Source: Microcaldota archaeon (GTDB lineage: Archaea; Micrarchaeota; Micrarchaeia; Anstonellales; J096). From it: 14,298 nucleotides of DNA. Below the pieces are notes generated by a model that saw only the letters and a list, made by a program, of their open reading frames with translations, did no database searches and was not told where the DNA came from. Positions 1 through 10,900 of this stretch are shown here, one piece after another; the stretch's first letter is position 1, and each line of letters opens with the position of its first letter. The DNA is taken from NCBI GenBank assembly GCA_015520875.1, contig WAPD01000053.1, forward strand, positions 1 through 14,298, written 5' to 3'. A program made the position numbers and the translations under genes.

Positions 1-1
1 A

Positions 2-529
2 TATAAAGGAGAGGGTCCTTATGGAGCTATCTCTAGATCTTCTGGAACATATACTTATATAGGGGCTTCTCATGGAGGATTGGGTTCCATTTATGATAAT
101 AAAAACTATACTTGGAACAATTTAACCTATCCTCGTGCCTATGATGATTATAAATGGCCCACTGAGATAGGTTCTACAGCAGCCTGTAATGGCCCTTATT
201 ATGCAGGAGGTGCTCTATTGTTGAATTTCTCTCAAATAGTAAATAATGGAACAATTGATGCAAGTGGAACAACAGGCGGAGCCTCTGGGGGTTCTATTAT
301 AATCTATGGAAACTTCACTAATAATGGATTTGTAAGTGCAGATGGTGGAAACTCTGATTATTACTGTAGAGCACTAGGGGGTGGTGGAAGAATTGCCATT
401 TATTATGATGTTAACTCTAGCTTAGGTTTAGATAGAATAAGTGCAAGCGGAGGCCAAGATGTTTCTAATTATCTTCCAACCAGGATGGTGGACCAGGCGG
501 GAGCTGGAACCATTTATTTACATAATTTG
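2..529 (+). repeat. Gly-rich beta module, copy 1 (5'-partial)
   Basis: This is the first of two diverged copies of a module. Visible landmarks in order are GASHGG, G-S-T-A-A-C-N-G-P-Y-Y-A-G-G-A-L, DASG, GGASGGSI, SADGG, GGGGRIAIYY (377-406), SASGG and GAGTIYLHN. Alternating Gly loops and short hydrophobic strands suggest a repetitive beta-solenoid-like fold. The bases at 383-402 match 1205-1224 in copy 2 at 19 of 20 positions. Confidence 0.7.
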
Positions 530-1876
530 CAAACAGGTGAAGAATCTTTAATTATAAAAGATGGAAACACCCAACAAAAAGCCTATTATACAACATACAC
601 CCCTATACCATCTCATTTAACAATACCGATCTATGTAGTAAATGCCTCTATCGGAATATTTAATGTTTCTCAAACCTATTCTTATATTAATTTAACAAAT
701 AGTTTGATGACACACCCTCCATATCCATTCTCTTTAAACAATTACATCAACGCAACTATTGGTACTTTGTTCATGAATGAAAACTCTTCCATGAATGTAA
801 CGGGTATGGGTTATGGGAAGAACTATTCTCTAGGACCTGGTTTAGGTCCTGGTGCTGGTGACTATTATTACTATAGAGGTCATGGTGGTGGTTATGGAGG
901 AGTTGGTGGAGGCTCTCGTGGAGGATCCACTTATGGAATCCTAACAAATCCTGTTCACTTAGGATCTGCTGGAGGAACTTATACTCCCTATAATCTGGGT
1001 GGAGCTGGAGGTGGAATGATTTTATTGTATGTAAACCAAGCATTGTTTGAGAATTACACGAGCTTAGATGCTTCTGGTGAAGATGGCGATAGCTATGGAG
1101 GTGGTGGCTCAGGAGGCTCTATTTTGTTATTCTTGAGAAATGCATCTAACATTGTTTACACATTTGCTATAGGGGGTGATTCTAGCTCTGGAGGTTCTGG
1201 TGGAGGTGGAAGAATTGCTATTTACCTCGGTTATAATAATTCATTTAATCCAGCCTATGATGTTTCTGCTGGTAATGGATATTATAATGGAGGTGTTGGG
1301 ACATTCTATATGGGGCCTTATTATTACCTAGATCCTGTTTCATTACCTCCGGGTCCTTTCAACATTTCCCATAATCTAACAATGCAAGTTGATTTGAAGG
1401 TGTTTAATGGGACAGACTTTGAGAGCTATGGTTCTGGACAAGTATGGCTTTATCAAAGAGAGGATGAATACTTCAACTTTAGCAGTGGTTCTTATGAACC
1501 TGTGCAGTTGAATTTCTCCTATGTTGGAACATACTATGAGGCTAATTTAACGTTAAAGAAAGCTGGTAAAAAAGATTATCCAATACAAGGAACCTATGGC
1601 CCTGGATATCCAATTTTGTTCTTACCATATACATTTGAAGTATATGGTTGGTATATAAATATGACAAAGGACCAACCTGTATATATCCCAAATACAATGG
1701 CATTGGTTAATGTTGAAGCTTATTACTACCCAACATATACACCTTACGAAGGAAATATCACATTTTACTATAAAGGCACACCTTTGTATAATATGTTTAT
1801 AAATGGCTCAACTACAATATTATTTAATGTAGGAAGCGAGGCAGGTTTCCATGAACTTATTGCGCACATTGATTAG
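2..1876 (+). CDS. Large Gly-rich secreted surface protein, C-terminal 624 residues (5'-partial)
   Basis: The frame is open from the first complete codon in the window (base 2) to TAG at 1874-1876, so the true start lies upstream. The TTG at base 80 is in frame but is not a credible start, because the Gly-rich sequence before it (YKGEGPYG, GASHGG) belongs to the same module. The protein has two diverged Gly-rich beta modules (2-529 and 791-1315), each ending in GGGGRIAIY plus a G-T-(I/F)-Y strand, separated by about 87 residues of ordinary beta sequence. About 185 beta-rich, Ig-like residues follow. N-x-S/T sequons are frequent and Cys is nearly absent. The C terminus (FHELIAHID) has no hydrophobic anchor. 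I know Gly-rich GGGGRIAIYY modules from very large archaeal and bacterial exported proteins; their function is not established. The protein is probably exported and structural or adhesive. The stop overlaps the start of the next surface gene. Confidence 0.88.
   Translation, partial: YKGEGPYGAISRSSGTYTYIGASHGGLGSIYDNKNYTWNNLTYPRAYDDYKWPTEIGSTAACNGPYYAGGALLLNFSQIVNNGTIDASGTTGGASGGSIIIYGNFTNNGFVSADGGNSDYYCRALGGGGRIAIYYDVNSSLGLDRISASGGQDVSNYLPTRMVDQAGAGTIYLHNLQTGEESLIIKDGNTQQKAYYTTYTPIPSHLTIPIYVVNASIGIFNVSQTYSYINLTNSLMTHPPYPFSLNNYINATIGTLFMNENSSMNVTGMGYGKNYSLGPGLGPGAGDYYYYRGHGGGYGGVGGGSRGGSTYGILTNPVHLGSAGGTYTPYNLGGAGGGMILLYVNQALFENYTSLDASGEDGDSYGGGGSGGSILLFLRNASNIVYTFAIGGDSSSGGSGGGGRIAIYLGYNNSFNPAYDVSAGNGYYNGGVGTFYMGPYYYLDPVSLPPGPFNISHNLTMQVDLKVFNGTDFESYGSGQVWLYQREDEYFNFSSGSYEPVQLNFSYVGTYYEANLTLKKAGKKDYPIQGTYGPGYPILFLPYTFEVYGWYINMTKDQPVYIPNTMALVNVEAYYYPTYTPYEGNITFYYKGTPLYNMFINGSTTILFNVGSEAGFHELIAHID
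791..1315 (+). repeat. Gly-rich beta module, copy 2
   Basis: This is the second copy, offset by 822 bases (274 codons) from copy 1 when aligned at GGGGRIAIY. It carries the same landmarks: GPGLGPGAG, a run of Gly and Tyr (GHGGGYGG), GSAGG, GGAGGGMILL, LDASG, GGGGSGGSI, GGGGRIAIY (1199-1225), SAGNG and GVGTFYMG. It is richer in Gly than copy 1, and the two differ enough to be an old duplication. Confidence 0.7.
1316..1873 (+). other. Beta-rich Ig-like C-terminal region of the upstream protein
   Basis: About 186 residues follow the Gly-rich modules. They alternate hydrophobic and polar residues, have several N-x-S/T sites (NIS, NLT, NGT, NFS, NMT, NIT, NGS) and Pro/Tyr-rich turns, as in tandem Ig-like domains of surface proteins. 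The last strands (STTILFNVG, then GFHELIAHID) look like the end of an Ig-type domain. There is no transmembrane segment, lipobox or sorting motif, so the protein is either released or held by another protein. No specific family was recognised. Confidence 0.45.
1838..1853 (+). promoter_or_regulatory. Ribosome binding site and start codon of the giant gene, inside the upstream gene
   Basis: GAGG at 1838-1841 lies 9 bases before ATG 1851. The frame of the second gene is closed by TAG at 1830-1832, and ATG 1851 is the first start codon after it, so the start is fixed by the sequence. The ribosome binding site and the first 26 bases of the giant gene lie within the last codons of the upstream gene (stop 1874-1876), an arrangement typical of translational coupling. 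Confidence 0.7.
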
Positions 1877-1940
1877 TTTGATTGCCCTTTTAGGGCTTGC
1901 CTATACTGTCAATTATTCATTGATTATTCCAGTTTATGCC
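1851..1940 (+). other. Sec signal peptide of the giant protein
   Basis: The first 30 residues have a short start with one Arg (MNLLR), a hydrophobic stretch (TLISLIALLGLAYTV), a second hydrophobic run (SLIIPV), and V-Y-A before D31, which fits the small-residue -3/-1 rule of signal peptidase I. The mature protein would begin DYIYIDDDG. An uncleaved N-terminal membrane anchor is a weaker alternative. Confidence 0.8.
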
Positions 1941-4900
1941 GATTATATTTACATAGATGATGATGGTATTTGTGGAGGTTTCTCCCCTTGTTATAGAAAT
2001 TTTAGCTCTGCATTAACTAGCGTTTTCATTTACAATAATACTATATTCTATGTCTTTAATGGAACCTATAATGAAGGGAATTTGATATTTGATCAGGGAA
2101 AAGGCGTTTTAGGAGAATCCAACAATGCTTATTTATTTGCCAATAGCATCTATGTTAACTCCTCTAATTTCTTTATAGAAAATATCTCAATAGAAACGTT
2201 TTATTTCCGGGCCAATTCTTTAGATTATCTTGACCTTAATTTTAACTTAACCAACATAGTAAAATTGAATATAACCAATGTTGGGGCTTTGAACTTTAGG
2301 CTTCAAGGAGAGTTTAGCTCAAATTATGGACGTGAAGTTCGATTTGTCAATATTAGAGAAGGAAACATTACGCTAAATTTAACTAACACAACCTATATCT
2401 ATGAAAATATCTGGAACTTTACAAATATTTCCAATGCATTGGTAACAGGAGAAGCAGCTATTGGAAGATATGGAGATACTTTTGAAATTGGAGCTTTAAC
2501 AAATGTATCTTTCGTTAATCTAACTTTCTATCCTACGGGGGCTTATGAAACCTCTATTTGGTTACCTTCTCCTCTTTACTTGAAGAATGTGTATAGTGAG
2601 AATTTCACAATAGTTAATGAAACAGTTTGTTTCTATGCTAATTATCCTCTCCCAAGTGAGTGTGATACATTTATAGGATATAATGTCAGCGGAACAATAA
2701 GCATTCCTAATACTTCTGATATTGTTGTTAACTATCTCGGAGGACGTTATCAGAATGTTTTACTTTATGGGAATAGTGTTACTCTGAATTTAGGATCTAG
2801 TCCTAAGAATTCCACATTTATTGCATTTAGCAATGATGTTCTGGCAATTGCTAATAACTCTACACGACTGGTTGTGAGGAATTCCAATGATTTAATTGCT
2901 TTGGGCAATTTCTCAAGCTTAAACTTTGATACTGGAGAGAATTATTATGTAAAGGTGAATGCTTCTTGGGCAGAATTGGTGGAAATCAACAATGTTACAA
3001 TAGAATATACTTCAATGGACCTATTGTCTACATACAGGCTTAGCAATTACTCTATCTCATCTTCAAATATCTCTAGGTTCAGGAGTGATTCTAGCCAAAA
3101 CTGGAGCTTGGTAAACTCAATCATTCATACATTCGAATCCTATGACAGTGACCCTGGCATATTTTCAGGATATGCTGAAAACGTAAGTGCTGTTTCATGG
3201 ACTATATACAAAATGGGGTATTATGCCTTCCCAAATGTTACTCTAAATAATGTTACTGGTAGGGTTATTGGTGAAGAGGGAAATGTGACTATAGAAAATA
3301 GTTCTTTACAAGACCCTTACAACAGCGTTAACATTTGGAATTCATATGTTCAACTAAAGAATGTAAACCTTTCTTCTATATATCCTATTGTAAGAACACC
3401 ATTTGTTGATTATAATGTTACAAACATTTCATATGCTCCAAATTGTAATTCTTTAACATTTACTACCTCTAGCAATAAGCTTTGTATTTTGTTTATGGAA
3501 AGCATACCTGTTGCATTTTCTTATGGAACAACCCATGATCTAACATATTCTGGATATGGGAACTATTCCATTGTATGTGCGGATGTTGTTTATTTGAATA
3601 ACTCTGGATTTGAAGATGGAACATATTCCAATTGGTATGTTGCTGGTTCTGGAACAAAGTCTATAGTTAACGATAGCTTAATGGGGAACTATTCATTATC
3701 TTTATATGTATCTAGTAGTTGGGGTGAGATGAAAGCTGAAAGACCTTTAGATAATCTCTATAAAGCCCTGTTTTTAGTTTATAAGTCTGATGGCCCTTAC
3801 TTAAATGTAAACTATGTTAAGTTGTTGCCGACAAGTTCTAATTGGAGTTATGGATACGTGCCTTTGAACTACAAAAGCGTTAATATTAGTCTAGACAAAA
3901 GGGGGACTGTCTTAATAGATGAAGTTTATCTACTGGACAATATTTCTGTAAGATGTGTTGGTTCAATGGAAAACATCACTTTGAAAGAAGTGATTGCAAC
4001 TCACAATTTAACAGTTTCTGATGCTGTTTCTGGACCTTTCTATGTGGAAAATCCTCTAATGAATTTAGAAGGTTTATTATATTACAATGGATTTGAGACA
4101 GTACCATTTAATGAATATTCTCCTGGTCCAGGTGTGTTTGAAGGATACTATAATTTGGTGCCCGGTAAATTTGGAAAAGGAATTTATAAAGATTTTTCAT
4201 TGAGAATAAGGGGTCTTTCTATTGCTTATAATACATCACCTGGGATTACCATTTCGTTCTGGTACAAAGGAGCGGGTCTTTATTCATCCATATCTATGCT
4301 AACTTCGAATACCTATAGCTTTAGATGGGTGTCTTCATATGGTCAATACTATTTCTATGTTGGTACTTCTCGTGTATACCATTCATTTGAACCTAATGAA
4401 TGGCATATGTATACATTGGTTTGGAACAGAAGTAATTCACAATTGGATCTTTACATAGATGGAACATTTGTCAACACTACTACAGTATCCTCGTTTCCAT
4501 TAGTGGACTATATAAACCTTCAAGAGTATGGTTACTGGGACGAATTCTTTATATTTGCAAGACCTTTAACACCTGGTGAAATTCAAGACCTATATCAGGG
4601 AATTTATTATCCTGTCAATGTTGATGTAGAACTGGATGGAACGCCTGTTGAATACGGTTGGGACGGAATTAATAGACTATGGGTTAATGCTTCGATGAGC
4701 CCTGGCACCCATCAATTAATTATTACATCACCTGGAACTTCTACCCCAACATTTGTTTCCAATTTACTTTCAGATTACTTGGTAAATGGAACTCTAAACT
4801 TGAATATTGATGCAGGGGACCAATTAATCTGGAGATATTATGGATATGATACAACTTACTATGATAGAAAAATCCTCGAACTTAGGAACGATACAACTTC

Positions 4901-7900
4901 TCTGCTAAATCTTTCATTTAACAGAAGTTTTTATGGAGGAACTTTCTTAATGCCGCCATCCTCCAATAATAGTAGCTCTTCAGGAACCTTACCAAATATA
5001 ACAAACGGAGATTTTGAGACAGGAGACCTTACAGGTTGGACTACTTCTGGAGATCAATTGTGGACTGTGCAATCAAGCGTAGTTTATGAGGGAAGCTTTG
5101 CTGCACAGTCTGGAGCAATCAATGATGATGAGAGCACAACTATTTCAACTACGGTTATTTTGAACAGTTCTGCTGATTTGGTATTCTGGTGGAAAGTGAG
5201 TACTGAGAGCGGTTATGATGAAGTTGAATTCACTATTAACGGGACAACCATCTTTATCGAATCTGGAGAGGTAAACTGGGAAGAAAAAAGAGTTACATTA
5301 TCACCAGGTACTTATACTTTAACATGGACTTATTATAGAGATTGTTGTTATGGGGGTGGAAGCAATTTAGTGTGGCTAGATTATGTACACTTTGAGCCAC
5401 CATCATCTTCTGGGTCTGGAGGACCTTCTAACGTATTCCAATTTAACAATGCAAACATTTACGGAGAAATAGAGTTCCTCTATAATGTAAACTCTACAGA
5501 TACTTGGCTAACAATAAGAAAAGGTTTGTTGTTTAAGCAATATAATCTCTCTGGAACTTATTGGCCATTGTTCTTTAATAGCACCTTAAATGTTCCAGTA
5601 TATTTAACATATTTGGGACTAGCAAAAGGACAAAATAGTATTGCGGATAATACCAGTTACGCATTAGCAACCGGTTGTAGAGTTTCAACATCTATTGTAA
5701 ATGGAACAATTGTTAATACCACTAACTTCACGTTTAATTTGATTAACTATGAGACAACGCCTGTAACATGTGAGGTGTTTGTAAATGGATCAAGTCAATG
5801 TACCTTTAACAACATAAATTCTGGAACATATGTGTGTGATTTAGGTTTAGCTGAAGGAGAAAAAGCCAGTGTAGAAGTTAATTGTAGCGTTTCAAATAGC
5901 ACCTGTTCTGTACCACCAACTTCTTTACAATATTTCTCTTGGAAAGATCCATTTAGCCACTCTAGAATTATCTATAATGCTGACTTATCTCAAGGGATCA
6001 ATTATCTAACGCTTGAAATAAATTACACCTCTGCAGGGGACCTTTACAATATTACAATTGTAAATAGTTCAGGAGAACAAGAATTTGTTCCATTTAGGGT
6101 ATTGTCAGTACAATCTCCATACGTTCATTATTGGAGCGATTACCCTGGTGCAATAAAATTATTGGTTTATAGTCCAGTCAACAACACTTATCTAACTCTA
6201 TATCTTGGAAATGGTGGAACTGGTTCTTTAGGATTACCATTAAACAATACAACATTGGTTTCCCATTCTACAAATGCCCAATACATTAATGGAACTCTTT
6301 TCTTATATCCTAATGCTTCATTAATGCTAGAAAATGTTTCCAATTACATAATTTTAGGAGCATTTGATATATTAACACCACCTTCCTTAACAGGTACCAG
6401 TAGGGTGTCAAACCTAATCTATGTAGATAATTTAATGTATTCTGGAGAGCCTTCCTATTATGGTTCGTCTTTAAGAGTTTACTTAAGAAATAGCACTTCT
6501 TATGCACGTGTTGTTTATTATGATCATAGCACATATATTCCTTCAACAGCTGAAAGCTACTACTGGATTTTTGGTAGAGCCCAAGAATACGTATTGAGCT
6601 GGATAGAGAGAGGGAATGAAATTCTGATAAACGAAAGTGCCTCCCCTACCCTTAACATTACAGTTACCTCCAATTACTCAGATACAATTATTTATCCTTT
6701 AGTGTTCCAAGTTATTGTATTAAATGAAAGTTTCCACACCTCCACGGCTAGTTTGTATAGGGAAGAGGTTAACGATTACTTCTATGTAGAAACTCCTTTG
6801 CAACATGATACACACCCAACTTATTTTGAATATAATTCTTCAAACGATAGAATTTGTACACCTTTCAATATATCTGCAGGTTATGATTTTGTTTCATATG
6901 CGTTTGATTTTGGAATCTATAACTGGACAATTTCCTGTCCTAATTACAATAAAACAGGTTCCGTTATTGTAGATAATGTTTCAATAGAATTTATCGGGCC
7001 AGCCTCTGCAAATCAAACAAATACAACCCTATTCTTCAATGTTTCAACCTTGTTCAATGAGTATGTGGGATGTGAAATTGAGAACCTAAATAACTCTAAC
7101 AAGACATTATTGGTTTCTAAAAAAGGTATAATAAATGCAACACTTCCATTTATCATCGGAACTAACACAATTAGAGCCTATTGTTGGACAGTTGGAGGAA
7201 CTTCCATTTATTATGATTACAATATCCCAACAAACTTCCCACCTCAAATTAATATAACTTCCCCTGCAAATAATTCCACAATTACAGGACCTATTGTTAA
7301 CATTATTGTAAATGTTTCAGATGAGAACATCTCAGAAGTCTCATGTAATATCACACTAAATGACACTTTAATCTATAACTTTAGCGCCAACGAATCCTTT
7401 ACCTCACCTTACTACTTACCACTTGCAGGTTATTATTATCTAAATGTAACTTGTGCAGATTCCCAAAGCACTGTATCACAATTTAGTTACTTTATAAAAA
7501 CCGGTAGCGGAGAATGTTATTCATGTGGAGAATGTAATGACATGTTGCAAAATCCTATTTATAGTACAGTTGTAGCCAAAGTTGACCTATATACACCATC
7601 CTATGAAGATGCTTGTATATACTTAAATGTTTCAAAGACCTTTACTTGTGACAATGTTTACATTATCTCTAATGAAAACCAGAGCGGTGTTATTATAGAA
7701 GGTGATGGAACATTATCCCAATGTGGCATCTATGGAGCTAATAAAGGTATCTGGGTAAAATATGGCAACCCTCAAATATTGCAGGTAAATAGTTCCAACA
7801 ATAAATATGGTCTCTATTTAGATGCTGGAACAGCTAATGTACAATTATCACGATTTACATTCAATTATATGGATATTTATAATGTTTCATCTGCCAATGG

Positions 7901-10900
7901 ATTAAACGATATTTGTAATACATACTATCAATGGTCTGAAAACGGACACCCTGGTTGTTATGCAACCTACCTTGAAAACTATGTTCCTTGGATAGAAGTA
8001 TTAACGAATTTAACATATGTAAACAACACAACCTTTAATATTTCTATAGTTGTGCATGATAACTACTCACAAATATTATCTTGTAACATTTCATCAACTT
8101 CATTCACAGCACAAAGGGATGTTCCAAGAGATGTTACAGTTAATTTGCCTCCAGTAGAAGGACCACACAATGTAACAATAGAATGTGCAGACCCATCTGG
8201 TAATTACAACAACACAACATTGCTTTATATCTATGATACAACACCTCCTAATGTGACTGTATATTCTCCAATTAATGGAACTGTATTTGTAGGAAATACT
8301 GTATTATATAACTTTAGCTCTATCGATAATCTATCACCTTACACAATATGTTCAGTAGATGGAACGATTGTAAATGTAACAAATCAAACCGAATTATATC
8401 TAACTTATCCTACAGGTACTCATGATGTAAATATAACGTGTTGGGACCTTGCCAATAATTCCATAACAATTCCATTAACATTTAGGAATGATCCATCCTA
8501 TTTAAACATAACTCCATCTGAGGTAAACGTTTCACTAGAAACAGGAACAAATGTCACATTAACATTTAACATTTCACCACAACTCACTCCAAGCCTCGTT
8601 AATGTATTATTAAGCGTAGACGATTGTTATTATCCATATTCTTGTAATCTTTATCCAAGTGCATTCTCAACATTAACAGGCGTAGAAACCTTTAATTTAA
8701 CAATTTCGCTACCTCTGGGAGAGGCTTTACCTGACCAAACAATACACGTCAGAGCTAGTGAAAACACCTATAACACAACAATGTTAGTTCCTGTAAATGT
8801 GGATGCTCTTTCCCCACACATAGTGATTTCTCCGGTTAATTATACAACAACACTAGAAAACCTAACAATGCTAGTTTATAACATAAGCAATGATGGAGAT
8901 GCATCCATCTCCAATTTAACCTACAACTTGAATTGTGATCTTGGTATAAATTGTACTTTAGTAAGTGCACCTATCTCTTTGGGCCCAGGTGATAGCTCCT
9001 ATCTCAATGTCACAATTTATGTACCATATAATTATACTTCCAGAGTTTACAACATTCCATTAACCTATACATCATCTGTAGGTGCCGATACTATATTGTT
9101 GAATGTACGTGTATTACAACCTTTCCTAAGCGCTAGCGATTATGTATTACCTGTTTCAAATGTCACTTCAAACATCACTTATCCTGTAATAAATACAGGT
9201 GGTTCAGAAGCAAGGGCTGTTATCACTTCAGTAAACTGCCCTCCAGGCTTCTATTGTAACATAACTCCTAATTCCTTTACATTACTTCCTGGTCAATCTA
9301 TTAATCTAACATTCTCAGCTATCCAATTAAGTGCTATCATAGATGGAACTGCTATTGTTTCAATGCAGGACCCTGTTGGAAGAACCTGGACTAATAGGAT
9401 AATCCTTCGAATTTCTAAACCTAACCTTATTTTAAATATAACTCCAACCACTCTTAACTACGGAACAAATAATTTAACATTAACAATAACCAACATTGGG
9501 GATAGGGAAAGCTTGCCTGCAACTCTTTCTCCAATTTGTTCCACTTCCTGTGCCCTAAACCAAACCAATATCCCCTTAATAAATCCTAATGAATCAATCA
9601 ACCTAACATTAACAATTACACTACCTCAAACTTACCTATCCACCAATTACAGCGTTAACCTAACTATCCTGGAACAAAACGGAAGGATGTGGAGATTTAG
9701 AAATATTTTGCATGTTCCACAACCTCACTTTGTTATCTCTGTAAATCAATCTTGGTTAGGAAAGACAACAAACCAACTTTCGTTTACAATTAACAACACT
9801 GGAGACTACGATTTAGTAAACAGTTCTATTGCTTTAGTATGTCCTGCTGGTTGGACATGTGGTAATACTTCAATGCCTGTATTGGCCCAAGGCAACAGCT
9901 ATATTGTGGACTTAAACGCATCTGTGTCACCATATTATTATTTCTCTACAGCTAACTTGATCCTAAGAATTTCCAATGATTACAAGAGCTTTGACCATAA
10001 TTTAAGCTTTGCTGTTTTACAACCTAACATCATTGTAGAATATCCTTTAATTTATCTATATCCAGGACAGACCAAGAGTTTCCTATTCAATATAACAAAC
10101 AACGGTAACTGGACTTTGGATTTATCTTATCTAAACATGTCCTATGTTCCAATAAATTGGACGATAACCTATAATGACACAACAATTCCATCCATTCCAG
10201 TAAACGGAACAAAAACAATTAATGTAACGATTTCAGTTCCAATAACTGAAACAAAATCCTATGAAAACTTTGACTTCATCGTTCAAGAGATTTATGGAAA
10301 AGAATGGCATCAAATGGTTCCAATTTATGTGCATCAACCAGACCTCAATGTTACCTATAGTCCCGCTTATCTAGACATTGGAAACACCTATTATAATATA
10401 ACAATCCAAAACAATGGAAGTTTGGATTTAGAAGGAGCAAGCGTCCAATTAATCTGTCCAGGTACTTCTGCATATATATTGAATACTTCTTCATTTGACC
10501 TACCTATTAATGCTACCTTAAACTTCGATGCTTATACGCGAGTTGTAACAAATGAGATTAATTGTACTGTTTATGTGTACAATGAAAATCTTACGCTAGC
10601 CGAGAATATTGTTCTATATGCAAAGCACTTGAACTTATCTATCTCTCATGATTTGCCTACATCTGCCCCAGTAGGTTACCAAAACGAACACCATTTCTAT
10701 CTAACAAACCTAGCACCTTATGAAGTAAACTTTACTGTAACTCTATCTTGCGATACATGCAATAATTCAATTGAATTCTATACATTGCTTCCTAACCAAA
10801 CCCTAAACCTAACTTATAACATATCAATTCCATTGAATTACACAGAAGATGAATTAGAATTGGTATTGAAGAGATGGTATCAAGGTCTTGTGCTAGAAGA

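Noticed and set aside
80..82. TTG as the start codon of the upstream gene
   Set aside because: The frame is open to the window's first codon and the residues before the TTG belong to the same Gly-rich module; no signal peptide follows the TTG.
771..1043. Minus-strand reading frame of 90 codons
   Set aside because: It is antisense to the Gly-rich module; its His-rich product arises from the complement of Gly/Met/Asn codons. No ribosome binding site or family resemblance.
1830..1876. A frameshift splitting one even larger gene into two
   Set aside because: The second frame begins with a full signal peptide and cleavage motif directly at its first possible ATG and then a beta-helix cap, so it is a proper N terminus. 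A disrupted C terminus of the upstream protein cannot be fully excluded, because its last Ig-like strand ends abruptly.
6310..6546. Minus-strand reading frame of 78 codons
   Set aside because: It lies antisense inside the giant gene, with composition dictated by the complementary frame and no recognisable domain.
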